NCBI GenBank assembly: GCA_026182355.1 | Contig: JAPFBL010001617.1 | Coordinates: forward strand, 4,437,001 to 4,501,000 | From: Hermatobates lingyangjiaoensis | Lineage: Eukaryota; Arthropoda; Insecta; Hemiptera; Hermatobatidae | Direction of reading: 5' to 3' | DNA length: 64,000 nucleotides | Shown: positions 33,936 to 47,450 of the stretch, piece after piece | How the letters are laid out: every line of letters starts with the position of its first letter | How positions within the stretch are numbered: the first letter of the stretch is position 1 | Translations under genes and position numbers: made by a program | The notes under the pieces: generated by a model | What the model saw: the letters and a program-made list of their open reading frames with translations, nothing else | What the model was told of the DNA's origin: nothing | Databases searched by the model: none

Positions 33936-36423
33936 TATTTAATGACAGAGACATAAAACTTTCATTATGCTTCTATACATCACGTCAACTCCGAATTAAT
34001 GTAACCATTCTAAACAAATATATCTTAACTTATTACAACAATATTTGTGGACTTTTAAAATTACTTTAAGAGAAACCTTGATATGTATAATATATACAAA
34101 TATGTACGATGCTTTATTGTAATAGAAAGATGTCTCAATTTCAATACGGCTCAAAAATACAGACATCCTGAAACATTAGAAGGTTTTTTTTTTACTGACT
34201 TGAAACCATTAATTCTGAAAACAATTGTGATAAATGGTATGTTTTAACGAAGAATGAATGCAGACAGCTTCATTTACTATATTATATTCCCTGCATCTAA
34301 GTGGAGGACGGAATTCTTTTATGGAAGTTACCTGAACACCCCTTGACTTTCTGTAGACAGTTAGTTACTTTAATAAAGCTAGTTATCACAATTGCAAATA
34401 ATATTCCTTCATAGGAGTATAAATTTATTTGCAGTAACAGTATTTATCACCTTGAAGCAAACAATGTATTTCCATGACTTTACATTCCTGTTTTCCGAAC
34501 AGTATTATTTGAAAATAGTTATATATGAATATATACATACATTAACAATTAGTTTGGTAAAAACAAAACATATTGATACAGAATTATAAGAAAGTATTCC
34601 AAGCATGAGATCATAAAAAATTTACTACTACAGGAAAAAAAAGTGAAGATTTCAAGACTGGATCAAATTGGACAGTTGTAAATTGGCTATCTCAGTGTGA
34701 ATAATCGAAGCAGGTGAAGAAACGATGAGCTCCTTTAATTTGCCATTACTCAGTGGACAGGTTGGAAACTTCCGTCAGTGACTGTAAGGAGGAGAGAGAC
34801 AGAGACAAGAGAGAAAGAACCCTCACGTCTACGGATAAATGTATGACCTACTCCTCTTCGTATCCTTAACTCTATAAAAGAATACACTTTTGAATAACAT
34901 GTCATTCTTGTTCAACATGAAGGATTCCAGGAGAATAAAATATTATATTATATAGAAGATTGTTCAACAAAATGAAAAAACAAATAACTGGGTGGAACAT
35001 TAAAAAATAAAAAACCTTTCATAAATGTGGAAGTTGATTTAAGAGATCTAGATGTAAAAGACACTCATTTACCATCGGAAAGGGAAAACAGTATACTATT
35101 TGATCTTCAAATATGTTTAAAATTGGAGAATGGATCCTATCCATATAACATTAGAGTATCATAAAATCTTCCGAAAATGGTAAAATATTGAGAATATATA
35201 TTTATAACCCTATTCCAATTCAGAAAAGTGTAAAAAACTATTTTAACAACCCGAAAATACACAATAGTAAAAGTTATGTACGACGACATGTATTGATTAA
35301 TATTTATATTTAAATAGTGATCCTTTGGGTCTTGTAATGCCTATTCCATAAGCAAAAATTTAAACAGTTCCGTTTGTAAATCTCAAATACGGAATTTCAA
35401 CCATACAGAGTATTTGTTTAACTAAGGAAAATATAATTTCTGTATTGGTCAATACATATACTATTGGCAGTACCCTTTCAATGTCCTAATAACAACAAAA
35501 AACAAAAGATGTCTTCTTCTTCTATCGAGAAGGAAGCTTTATGTTCTGAAATCTAATATGATATGTCAAAAAAAAAAAAATAGTGGTAATTAATACACAC
35601 CAATCCAGATCATTATGAGAATATGAAAAATAGATAATTCAAAAACTGAAATCTCATCAAACCTCAATCAGATTTTTATTGATGACTACCGTAATTGTGT
35701 AATTTCTTCACAGCAAGATAAAAAATAACTCCCCTAACAATTCCTGAAAAAATGAACCTTGTAGAATAAACAGACTTTCTGATTTGACAAATTCGAATTT
35801 ACTTACAATAACTACCATCAATTCAGAGAGGAAAACGATAAGTTTCCTGTAAGACAGGTATAAATTACAAACATGGATTATAGACTGGAAGGGAATTTTG
35901 AAAACGTCTTGATATTGAAAGGATCACAGTTGTTACTTTGTCATCGTGAGTAAATAATTTACACTTCCATATGAAGGATATAATAAATACTAGTACACAA
36001 AATTAAAATTACTCTCCGGATGCAAAATCATTTAATGTTCAAATTTGATTTAATATATTATTATGCATCGTATCTACTAACAAACCACAGATCCTTCTGT
36101 CAAATATAAACTTAGTGTAGAAGTCAGCCTATTTTATAGCACGCCCATTTATTCTTCAACATCTCTTGTACAAGTACAGCAAATCAAAATAAAAAAATGA
36201 ATATTAATCACCTATCCTCTTTTATAAAAAATAATACCCCTTACCTGAAGTCAGCAGTTTTAAGGAAGCGTTATCCCGATTGACAATTATACAAAAAAGT
36301 AAAAATTCTACTTGTTTAGATAAGATTTGAATTTCTTTTAAAAAGTGAAAAATTGTAAGTGTTTAGATACCAAATATTGATTGCAAAGTTATAATTTTAC
36401 AGTTTATTCCCCAAATAAGAAAT
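33936..36423. other. Non-genic sequence with one unexplained broken open frame
   Basis: No recognised gene. 34.72-34.86 kb is a purine-rich, GC-richer patch. At 34.99-35.33 kb two consecutive plus-strand frames without ATG read VEVDLRDLDVKDTHLPSERE and, after a shift, YNPIPIQKSVKNYF. They may be one decayed coding segment, of no family I know. Confidence 0.45.
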
Positions 36424-37060
36424 TTTTTATTTTACTGAAGTAAAGTATAGCGATCGTGGAAAAATTCGATCTCGAGATTTTGACAGAATTACATGTTTTG
36501 AGGTCCCAGTAGCCGTTCTATGAATTTTTTTCGATGATGTCTGAGTGTGTGTGTGTGTGTGGGTAGCTGGGTGGGTGAGTATGTATCCAAAGTTTGTGAC
36601 CAGGCTAGGGCTTTTTTTCTTAGATGTTTCTGACATTTTTCAGATAAAATAGGAATATTTTCAAGTTTTAATTGGGCAAATTTGTCTTAAATATTGAATG
36701 TAGAGGGAGGTCAGGTAAACTATGTAAGAGATCCACTGACTATTGCAACAAAAGTCATGTTCTCCTGTAAGATATTTCGTAAAACGAAATCTACACTATC
36801 GCTTTTCAAAAATGATATTGCTGCTATAATTACACCAATGATATTATATGTATCAGTGGTGTAATATTCAAAAATAAGCGTAAATATTGATAAGTGGATC
36901 AATCACTATCTGTACTACCTCCAGGAATGAAAACTAATGAACATCTCCCATTTGGACATTTACATTATACCTAATTGGAACATTATTTATTATATACTCA
37001 AGAAGTATGATAGGGTATGATACCCAAAGTTGAGTGTAGGGCACTCTAGATTTTTTTTTA
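36424..37060 (+). mobile_element. ACTTTAC interspersed element, copy D
   Basis: T-run, TTTTACTGAAGTAAAGTATA, the GATCGTGGAAAAATTCGATC block, TTTTGAGGTCCC, a GTGT/GGGT core, the GGAGGTCAGGTAAACT block shared with copy B, and an end AAAGTTGAGTGTAGGGCACT followed by CTAGA and a T-run. It is internally deleted: about 0.64 kb against 1.89 kb in copy G. Confidence 0.72.
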
Positions 37061-39264
37061 TGAAACACTTTCCTGATAATTCTATAGAAGTGCTAAATGA
37101 TCTTTATTCCAAAATCATTACAAAAATTGAAATAGATGGCAACTTCCAGGTAGCAATTACGAAACATATATTCTACCAATAAGCCATCTAATAAATAATT
37201 AGATTTAAATCTAAATCTCCCTTAGTGGACATGGTAACTTCCTTTTAAAATAACAGACTCAGCTGTATGCCCTTGTTTCAACAGTATTCAAACACCAGAT
37301 CGTCTTCTTTTTGATTAAATACTTTTAGAGAACCCTTGTAAGAAATTCTCTACCGCTTGGATTTAATTGCCTCGAAATAAAGCTGACCTTACCTTAGATT
37401 TATACTTGCTAAAACTCAATCCAGAATTGATTCCGTTCGCTTCATCTTGAACGAACATACTACTATACTATCTACATAATTTTAAATGAATTTAGTGAAA
37501 TTATATAATATTCATATAATTTCCATTTGTTCAGTCATTTCAGCACACTCATGTTTCATTATTATACCATAAATTTGTTTTATTTCACTTTTAAATAGAC
37601 TATGTATTTTATTTTATAATTAATGTTTATTATAAATTATCATTGCAAATAGAGAATTATTTTTTAATAACAGTACTAAACACTATAATTAATTACTATT
37701 TAAATGACACTATAATTTATTATTTATTAAAGTAGTTATTATTTATAATACACATGTACTGGAACACTGAAAAGTTTAATAACCTTTCTCCAAGGGGGAC
37801 TACACCTTCGAGAAGAAAAATCCACTTAAACTGTAATGAATGAAGCTGGTATGAGAAAAAGCCATCAGGGATATGTCAGTAAAATGACAACTAAGTTATT
37901 TTATTCCATTACATAACGAACTGTATGTGTCAAGTTAAGAGGTTGTGAAACATTGTATCAGAGCTTGTTCTGACATTGACGATCAGCTAGTGCGCCAGCC
38001 GTATCAACAAGCTAATACAAACTCGCTACTTCACTCCTTCAGTTAAGAAGATGAACAAGTAAACTCAGATTATAATTTGGCATTTAGTATTATGATTTCG
38101 AATGAACTAGAGTAGTACAATGCACGTTATACAATCTATTGTGTTCAAATATCAAAACCATGGGCGATATTTTTTATGCAATCTCCATAATAGAAACTAT
38201 TCAGGTATGGCTTAGAGCGGTAGGGTTAGGATTTGCCACGAGAGGACTGCTGAATCGATAAGAAGGACGTCAGCGATGTAAAAGACAGGGTTATAGACAC
38301 CTAACAGAGACGAGCGTCGGCTTGTGGTAACCCTTGTGCTACCACCATTAATCCTCCCTGCCACGTCCCGCAAACCTAATATACAGCATTACCGTCAGGA
38401 ACCTTTCCATATCTCTAATACATGATATATAACATTTTGGAGTGTCTCCAAAAAAAACGTTACTTTGAGAAAAACTCATACAAAATAAATCTCTTCTGAC
38501 TAGAATATTGTGCCAATTTTGGCCCAAACTATTAAATAGTTTTAGCTCTTGAAATCTCCCACTACCCTTCAGAAGTAGAAACATTGGGAATACTGCTTGA
38601 TTGCTGACTGTTAATGCACGTATTGTTTAACTTATATAAAAATATGGAGAATATGATATTTTTTCATAACACAAATTATCCTTTCAGTGACATCTGTTGA
38701 TTACACTCTTTCTGGAAAGTATAAATCCTTACTGATATTAAGAAATCAACATTAAAACTTATAAAACTAATTTAATCATCCAAATGTAGACAATGTGACA
38801 AGTACACATAATTGGTGATCTTAATAGTTAATATAACGGCTTTCGTTATTTAAAACAAAATCTATAAATTTCTCAATACCATTTTTAACTACCATTGTGA
38901 GATTTTCAGATAAGGAATTTCGCCATATATGGACAGTAGACAGTAATATCTAACTGACGAACATACAATTTCAATATTAGAATAAAGTAATATTTCTATG
39001 TTCCGATAATGACAAAAACAATAGAGCTCTTCTTCCATCAATGAGTCCTTCTGTTTTTCGAATTTTATTATTATTTATCAGACAGTGTGATTGTGTATTG
39101 TCTCAAAAAAATCTGGTGAGTGACGGCGACACCGACTCTCATATAATATCATATCTTGTAGCATTTGTCTATTTCTTATCAAACTCCTTTTGGGGCTTCA
39201 GAGATAACTATAACCACATATATTCAGAAAATACATGTCCAGCTATGTGGAAATTTATGCTTGA
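37061..39264. other. Non-genic sequence
   Basis: No gene recognised. 37.96-38.04 kb is a GC-richer patch (GACGATCAGCTAGTGCGCC). A 78-codon minus-strand frame at 38348-38584 lies in a moderately GC-rich stretch but has no known domain. The rest is AT-rich. Confidence 0.5.
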
Positions 39265-39484
39265 CTAGTTAATCTACCCGGCGTTGCCCAGGTGGTAGAT
39301 TATGCCCCGTCTTTTTGGTTATGAGCGGTTGGATCCCAAAAAAAAAACCCTGATCAAAATCAAAATTCCGTAATTACTCCCGAAAAATGTTATATAAGAT
39401 CCATATGTTTCTTTGTATCTAAATGTCTGCAGTTTTATTTCTATAGCGGACAGACAGACAAACTTTGTATTTTATATATACTGA
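39265..39484 (-). mobile_element. Short non-autonomous Helitron (220 bp)
   Basis: Read on the minus strand, the 5' end is A|TCAGTATATATAAAATACAA and then TTTGTCTGTCTGTCCGC. The 3' end has a hairpin (CCTGGGCAACGCCGGG), then TAGATTAACTAG|T. TC start, CTAG end, hairpin about 10 bp before the end and insertion between A and T all fit Helitrons. The last 17 bp resemble the end of the 11.5-kb element. No coding capacity. Confidence 0.8.
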
Positions 39485-40550
39485 TAAACACACTACTCTT
39501 ATATTGCGTAATGACGTTGTAAGAACTAACAAATCACATATTGGCTCTTTTTTTTATCACTGTCACTAGCTATAACACCATTTGCGTAGGCTGAATGAAC
39601 CAAAACGGTATCATTAATTAAGTCTCAAGAGCTTTATGAGGATGAGTTTTTAGATCGTGTCTACTACATCTAAATCTATAGCAGATGAAAGCAATCCAAA
39701 ACATGAAAATATTTGGATTAAAATATATCTATTTAAAAAAAATGACTTTGGGAAAAAGTATAGTCAATTACAAATTTAATTCTCTACAACTTTCATGTGG
39801 AACAATTATCCATATGAAGTCATCTAATCCCTCAAAATGTCACAAAAATATTTAGAAGTGGTTCTGGCTTCTTGACCTTCACCAATTCTTCCTGAGCATA
39901 TTAACTTCTTTCACTTTAAGATTTGATAATGCCCCATTTTTTTTATACGACAAAGTTAAAGACTTCTGCTTTAGTACACAATAACCGGCACGTAAACTGA
40001 CATTTACTTTCCACGCAGTGCTCTTTGTCAGAAAGAGGAACGCTGTCGTGATTATTGTATATTCTGTAATCTACTTATTAATTAATTCAATGATAAAGAG
40101 TGTCCTGATTATTGAATTAATTTTATTTCAATTTATAACTTTTGGTGAGAAGTTGATAAATATTGGTTGTTATAAGTAGTCATTATATCAATTAACAACT
40201 TCCGGTAAATATTATAGGCAAGAATCTATTCTGTTTGGGGGGGGGGGGGGGTGGCAGATTTCATTAATTTTCTAAGAACTTTATCTCTGATACATATATA
40301 GAACGTATATCTCTGATACACTAGAAGTCCATCCCAGCTTTCATCAAAATGAAAAATAATAATAATAATACATAAACTGACAGTTGTGATTATTTAAGAT
40401 AGTGGTGTCATTTCTGTATTATAGAGTACTTCAACTAAAGTTAAGTACTCTATACAATACGTTAAATAAAAACGAATATAATTTTTCAATAGATAAGGCC
40501 ATCAATAAATGTTCGGATAGACATTTAGAAATGACAATTTTTAGCAATCA
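39485..40550. other. Non-genic sequence with a G-run
   Basis: AT-rich, without gene. Contains a run of 15 G at 40237-40251 and a short AAT repeat near 40.36 kb. Confidence 0.5.
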
Positions 40551-42570
40551 CTATTAATTAGTGACGGGACGAGTACTCGGAATCGGAAATATCGGAGCTT
40601 TTCTAGGTATCGGAACCGGAAAATTTTAATCGAATCTCCGATTCTAAAAAGGATTTTTTGAAATAAATATAGACAGTATGTAATTAATACTTGATTAACA
40701 GAGATTTCAGTTTTATACTGAGTGCCTGCGTGGCTGTTGTCCAGCTGGGTTATTTGTTTTTATTAATTCTTAGCTAGTAAACTTTGAAATTTTAACGTAC
40801 ACACACAGACACACACCACACGACACAGGACACACCACACAACACACCAATTGGACCACCAATAATTATGAGCAAAAAAGCATGATTCTAAGAATTTGAC
40901 CTGCAGAAGTATCACACACTGGAGGAAACATAAGTGAATGTATCAAAGAGACAGTACAACAATTTAATATTTATCATAATAAAATTCATGCCCTCATAAT
41001 AGATAATGCAGCGAATATGGCTGCAGCAGCTGTACAAGCTGATTATGAGTCATTTCGTTGTTTCCTACACACTTTGCAGTTATCCACTAATGATGTCGTA
41101 TTTACACAAAGGTATGTACAGGATACACTGTCCATTTGTAAACAAATAGTTAGGCAGTTTAATCACTCACCAGCAGCTTTTGCAAATTACAAAGAATATA
41201 AGAAAAAAATTAATTTACAAGATCGTAAATTTATTCAGGATATCCAGACAAGATGGAACAGCCATTTTTAAATGATGTCCAGAGTATTTGAACAAAAAAA
41301 TGCTCTTATCTCATACTGCAGTGACCATGCAAAACCACATTGCTTAGAATCCAACCAATGGAAGATTTTAGAGAGAATGCTTAAAATACTTAAACAGTGT
41401 GTTGATTGTACAAATTTATTATGTACCAGAGAAGCGACTGCTTCTGATACTCGTATCATACCACGCATTAAAGTCATATGTTACTTCTTTGATAAGGGAG
41501 AAGATAAGGGACTGTTTGAGGGACTGGGTTTAACACTGACAGCATGGAAATCCTCTTTCAATACTAGATTTTGCAGCTACCTAAAAAACAAGAACTATCA
41601 TATCTTGACCCAAGGTTCAAGACTAGTTTCCTAGACAGTAACTACCAAGGACTACATAATGAAGAGGCCATTGCAGTTTGGATCCCCTAAGAAAGTCAAG
41701 ATATCTGCACTACAACTGATGAAACTTTTGACGCCTCTCCTCCTCCTGAAGTATAACAAGGCATAGACTCATCTGATGCATTTAAACAGAAAGATGAAAA
41801 CGAAAGTGACTATACCTTTAGTTTTGAAAAATGCTTCTCTGAATTAAAGAAAAAACAACAAGAAAAAAATGTAACTAAAGCAAGACGAAGGATGTGATAA
41901 AACAAGTAGCGAGATCAAGAACAAAAGAATTTTAATAGAACACGAAATAGCCAAATATACTGCTTTGAAGAACATAGGAAATGATGATAATCCTTTGCAG
42001 TGGTGGAGATTGAATAAAAACGAATTTCCCATCATGACATCTTTTGCCAGGAGGTATCCGTCTGCAGCTCCCTCTTCTGTTGAAAGAGAAAGATTATTTA
42101 GTGTTGGAGGAAGTATTTACTCACCAAAACGGAATCGTCTGAAAGGTGAAACCGAAGAGATGCTAATGTTCTTACTTTACAATTTAAGAATATTGGCACT
42201 TGAATATGAATAGGTACTGCAATTTCAAGGATATTACAGATTTTTTTGCCAAATCTTTTACCCTTTGTATTTCATGTCAGAAATTTTTTTTTTTTTGGTT
42301 TTATTATAACAAAATTATTTGTGCACATTCTCAATACATGATTAATAAATGTCATTTGTCTATGAATCATTTGTTTTTTTAACCTGCTTCAGGGTCTGAA
42401 AATAAGCATTATTAAATGCTTATATTAAGCATTAATAAGTAAAATTAACGTTAATTGCTGGTATCGGAATCGGGACTTTTATCGGAATTGGAATCGAAAG
42501 TTTTATGTAGTATCGGGACTAGTATCAGAATCGTTCAAAATTTTGGTATCGTCCCATCACTATTATTAAT
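40551..42570 (+). mobile_element. hAT transposon with TIRs and 8-bp target duplication
   Basis: The left end TAGTGACGGGACGA (40559-40572) and right end TCGTCCCATCACTA (42549-42562) are inverted repeats with one mismatch. They are flanked by CTATTAAT (40551-40558) and TTATTAAT (42563-42570), an 8-bp target duplication with one difference, as hAT elements make. Subterminal ATCGGAATCGG-type motifs cluster inside both ends in a similar orientation. The element is 2004 bp and holds a broken transposase gene (separate entry). Confidence 0.9.
40895..42213 (+). pseudogene. hAT transposase (ZBED-type), broken
   Basis: The first frame runs from about 40895 with one in-frame stop (TAA at 41269-41271). 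Its blocks are ALIIDNAANMAAAA (catalytic-core D), CFLHTLQLSTNDVV, DIQTRWNS, then SNQWKILERMLKILK. After a frameshift near 41.6 kb the LDPRFKTSF block follows, then further stops. The C-terminal hAT dimerisation domain is intact at 41965-42213 (DDNPLQWWRLNKNEFP, SSVERERLFSVGG, RNRLKGETEEMLMFL). The N-terminal BED zinc finger and first part of the core are absent, so the frame is a truncated and frameshifted copy. The protein would have bound the terminal repeats in the nucleus and catalysed cut-and-paste transposition. Confidence 0.85.
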
Positions 42571-44667
42571 ACAGATATGTGAGCTCACCATGAATAAAAG
42601 GAATACCAAATAACAAATGAGCTAAACTGTATACCCATGGCCCCAGTTTTGACCCGAATGCAATTCTTTCGTTATTCTATATTTTACATAAGAAGGAAAA
42701 TTAAAGTAAAAAATACAGCAATAATGAATACCCTACCCAATAATTAGGACAATATGAAAAATACGTTCGGAGAACCTTTGAATCAATTAATCTCATGATC
42801 ATTATAGCTAATTGCAATACAGTATCTCTTTTAGTAAAACAGAGGTCTTTCAAAAGCTTGAAATCTAAAGCTTGAAAGCAAAATGCTTCAAAAAAAAAAA
42901 AAAGAAGCAGGAACTGTTTTTACAGAGATCTTTCAAGAATTAATGCTTTTACGAACAAAAAAACATAAAAACAAAAAAAAGGAAAACATAAAACTAAAAA
43001 ACAAAATCATAAATGAGTGTCGGTTAATGATTGCTTAAAATGAAATTTCCAGGAAAACTGAATGTAGACCAAAAATGTATAACTAATGCCTAATGGAACG
43101 TAAACAACAGAGCAGTGTGAGAGAATCAACATTTATTTCTGTAAGTTTTTTGTTTTAATTTCAAAAATTAATTCGAGGAAAACAAATAAACATTTTTTTA
43201 GAAACAAATCAAGACTTAATTACGAATGTTAAAACACTTTTAGCCTTAATTTTATACTATACTATTAATACAGAATTTTCTATACTTTTTGAAAAACATA
43301 ATTTAAACAAATAACAGGAGGTCTCATGTCAAATGAAAACAATAACTCTCAACATTTTAAATATTTTATTAATTACAATACGTCTGTGTTATTTTTCAAA
43401 TGATAACAATAATCACTTATTACAAGACAATTTTTAAGTTGTATTACTTTGAGTATAATGAAAAAAACTATTTTGTATTAATATACTAAACTGGTAAACA
43501 GAGAAGCTCGATATTAAGAAGCTAAAAGTTTAAAAGATTAAATCTCGAATGGGAGATGAGTATTGAAAATTAAAGTGAGGGTGGAGTTAGAGGGACGAGT
43601 GAGTCAAACATCAAGAACTACAGAAAGAAAGAAATTACTTCACAAATACATAAGGGAAAGAAAAATAATTCTATTTAATTGGATCAATGGCATAAATAAG
43701 GAGCTATCAGAAATAGATTCGAGGCAATCATGTATTCAACTAAAAATAAATGAATTCCCGGGCAGTGTGCCAAACAATGAAGGTAAACCAAACGAAAGAA
43801 GGAGGTGAGAGTCAAACTTGGCTACATAGCAAACAATAATAGCCACTTGTTTGTCCTCAAGCCATGAGCACATATGAGAGCCTTCAAAGTCACGAACGCA
43901 TGAGGAACCCACCAGAAACTTGCAAGGTCGAGTTCGAAACGTTGAACATCATGACAATTGGATAGAACACTTCGACTCAGTATCATATCGTTTCAGAGGG
44001 GTGAATACTTATTGATTCATTGAAATTTATGAAAAGTAACTGTAGCCGAAGCTCTATATACAATGCGATCCTCAGGTCATGATATAAAAATTCTATACAT
44101 CGGAACCTCAGATCAGAAGGTAACATATTGTACTTGAAGGTTTCTGGACTAATGGTGCAACATCAGGCCAGAAACAAATAAAAAAAACCACCAGCTAGTG
44201 TAAGTCTTGCTTCTGATTATAACCTCATACTGTTAATAAAAAAGAGGAAAAAAACCGATACAGAGTGTTCAATACTATGAACCATAATCAATGTCAGATT
44301 TCTGTTAAGTTTTGGAGCCCAGCAAAAAAGTGACATCCTTATTTTGATCAACCCTTTAATTGACAAAAAAAAAGCACGTAACGGGTGGTGAAGGGTTTGG
44401 TTACAAGAAAGACAACACCTGAACGTGAACGACCAGACCAGACCATCCATCACGGACAGAAGATAGATCTTAAGCCCTCCTCAAGCTGCAATCCTCGTTA
44501 ACACATTCATCGTACTTACATAGAGGTAATCATTCTACACCAGAATATCTGATTGAAATCCCTTAACCATTAAAGGGGTAAAGTGTCTTTCCTATTGTAT
44601 CAATGACTATTAGTGTTGATACGACAATTATTATAAACATATAATACATTAACTCAAAACACACTTT
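42571..44667. other. Non-genic sequence
   Basis: AT-rich, with A-runs at 42.89 kb. A purine-rich, GC-richer block lies at 43.55-43.82 kb, including an 81-codon frame starting at TTG that I do not recognise. At 43.90-43.95 kb, GCATGAGGAAC and GTTCGAAACGTTG form a weak Penelope-tail-like pair with a GAAC/GTTC stem. No gene is supported. Confidence 0.45.
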
Positions 44668-44735
44668 GAAAAATCTGGAGTAACATACACTCAACTTTAC
44701 TATAAGTAAACATAATATCAAACTCGTTGACAAAA
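44668..44735 (-). mobile_element. ACTTTAC-family 3' end fragment
   Basis: AAAAATCTGGAGTAACATAC, ACTCAACTTTACTATAAGT and AAACATAATATC match the outer end of minus-strand copy G. The 25 bp to the left also resemble the left flank of copy G (CATTAAC...AAAACACA). The true family end may therefore lie slightly further out than the T-run, or both were inserted into a common repeat. Confidence 0.6.
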
Positions 44736-47450
44736 AATTTAATTTTGGTTTTAATTAATTTAGCCACTGTGTAGATTATGAAATACTCCTGTAAAGTATT
44801 ATCAAACTCATAGTCTGAGTTTGAGACAAAATATATTTAATGATTTCATTTGTTCAGTTAAATTATCCATTTTACCCATTTCATCAGTTATTGAAATCTT
44901 TATTTAAAACAAATTGATATTAAATTTTATTATTAAAGTGTGAGTTTGAGTCTTATAGGTCTCGTCCCCTCCGCGGCCAGCCTTTCAAAAATGACATTAC
45001 ATTTCAAGTTCTTTATGCTACCTTTTAATTGTACTTCGAGAAGTATCTCCATATATTAGTTTTACTGTGATTTGATAGAAATATTTAACCCCCTAAAGTC
45101 GATTGACTCTCATTCAAATACAATGATTTAAAGATTTCTACTTCTTCCAGATAGGGTCTGCATTCTTCATATGATGTTAATTACAGTTTCCATAAGTGAT
45201 GGCCAAGAGAACAATACACATATTTTTAAATTCATCCATTGAGAATTTATTTTTTTCTTTACATAGTTGAGTTGGATTGAGCTTCCTAAACTGAATTGGA
45301 TCTGGATCTTCTAGCAAAGTTTTATCTGATTCCTTCCTAATCATTCATTAATTGCATCCTTGAGGAAGATAGTGGGTGTTGCTCATTAGGTACCAGACTG
45401 CAGAAGGTTTGTTTGTGTCCAATCTTTTTCAACTGGTCCTCATCACCCACGTGAGAGTTAACTTATTTTTACTTGCCAGATTCTGAGATTCCGATTTTGC
45501 TGCACTAAATTTGTATTAATAACAATGAATTTCAAAGTTCCATCTGACTGTCAGATTAAATGCATTACCTATTGTGACAATTTTTTTGGAATTTGCAAAA
45601 TGCAAATCTTCAACGCAAGCATTGCGTCGTCGCCTACCTCGAAGATCGTCGTTGCCTACCGAAGTGTTACAAATGTTGAAATTTGTCTTCTAATACCGAA
45701 GATTTCAAAATAGTTTTTTTATAATTAATATATTATTTTAAGGTTTAGTCAATATTTATATTATTAATTAATACCAAATTTTTGAAACTTTCATGAATAA
45801 AGTCAAATACATTTTTCTGCTTGGAAAAAACACGAGAAAACTGATGACCTCAATCAAAGATGGTGTGATGCGTTCCTTCGGCAACTCTAGAAGACTGGGG
45901 ATTACAGAAGCCTTGAATCTTTCAAGTGATTTAATTTGCCGTAGGTACTGGAAAACTGCTGGGGTTTAGCAACATTAATCATGAATGGTGTGTCGGAGTA
46001 GGCTGGCACGCAACTATACACTCCACTGGAGTCTTATTGTTTCGGCTCCATCAATCAATCAAACTGAAAATAACTCTGGCGATAGACAAACTAATTATAA
46101 CGGAGCTGAATCAATGAGAGTGAACAATGACCCAGCCAACATATGACCCTATTACTGTTATGACGGTATTCAGATATCATACGTGCTTAGAATTCAATTG
46201 ACTCCTTGTCCAAAACCACTTAAATTCTTACACCACCGTTTAAGTGATGGTTTTTAAGTACTCGGAATGATTAATAAACTGCTTTACTCTTATGGTATCA
46301 TAACATTCAACGAATTGATTAACAAAAGAAATAAAAAAAAAAGACTCCATAAAATCTAGAATATCAGCGCAGATGTAATATAAAACCCCGTTACAAAAAT
46401 ACTACACTGCACAAGATTTATATACACATAACAAATACGATGCAATAAACAGTAGCATTCGCCTCCTGATTTTAAACAACCTAACTTGACCACGCCGGTG
46501 GCCTGTAGTCTTTTGCGTATATCGCCCACCCACCTTATTACTCATGTTAACGGCATAATTTCACTCCGTCCCAGCGACTGCAATATCAATTATTTACTAA
46601 GTATTTCTTTACATAGAAATGTAGGTAGATTTATGAAAATAAAAAATGAATCAAAATAAACCAAGGTCAATTTATTGTCAAATGGAAATTAAAAAGATAA
46701 CAAAACACGAAGTTTTGTTACTCTTTTTTTCTACAGCAAATTATAAATATTATTTGGGTCCATAAAAAATGTTTTGTTGTGTAAATTTCGTCTTCATATT
46801 ATAGTGGATTTTTCCATTCGACATAAAGCAAAAATAAATATTTTGTTCCTATCATAGTAGTTTTTTGCTTCGATTTAAATATAACTACCACGGTCATCAC
46901 CAAATTGAAGCAACAATTTGAAAATTGTTGAAAAAGAATCAAACTTTGAAAATTTTGCAACTAATTACTCAACGATTTATTTGAATTCAAATTTGGATTC
47001 GAAGAAATGTGTATCAATTGATTTTTTGAAGAGAAGCATCTTTCAGGAGATTCTTCCGTTCAAATATCATCATTATTACTTTAAAGAGTTTATTTATATC
47101 ATTATTTCGAAGTAAGCTTTTGATGACCATCATGCCGATAAATTTTTTACATGTTCCACTCGCGATTCGCAAAAATGATGTAACAATTCCAATATTTATT
47201 TTATTATATACGCTGCAAAGCATATTTCAAGTACAAACACAATTCTATAACTAAAGCAGTTTCACAACAATTCATTACAACAATATCACTGTTATCGTTA
47301 ATGCCCAGGATAATAGTTGCTGGTTTAATCACACCGAAGTCAAGGGAAAACAACCATGCAAAAGTAGCATATACTGCTTGAAAATCCTTGTTCTCATTTT
47401 ATATTCAATATTTAAATTAAGTTTACAACAATACAAGTAATTACTGTTTA
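44736..47450. other. Non-genic sequence
   Basis: No gene is recognised. Small CpG-containing patches occur at 45.61-45.67 kb (GCGTCGTCGCC) and 46.48-46.58 kb (CCACGCCGGTGGCC, ATATCGCCCACCCACC). Elsewhere AT-rich. Confidence 0.5.

Noticed and set aside
43563..43808. 81-codon basic frame as a gene
   Set aside because: TTG start and purine-rich composition explain the lysine/arginine/glutamate content; no family recognised.
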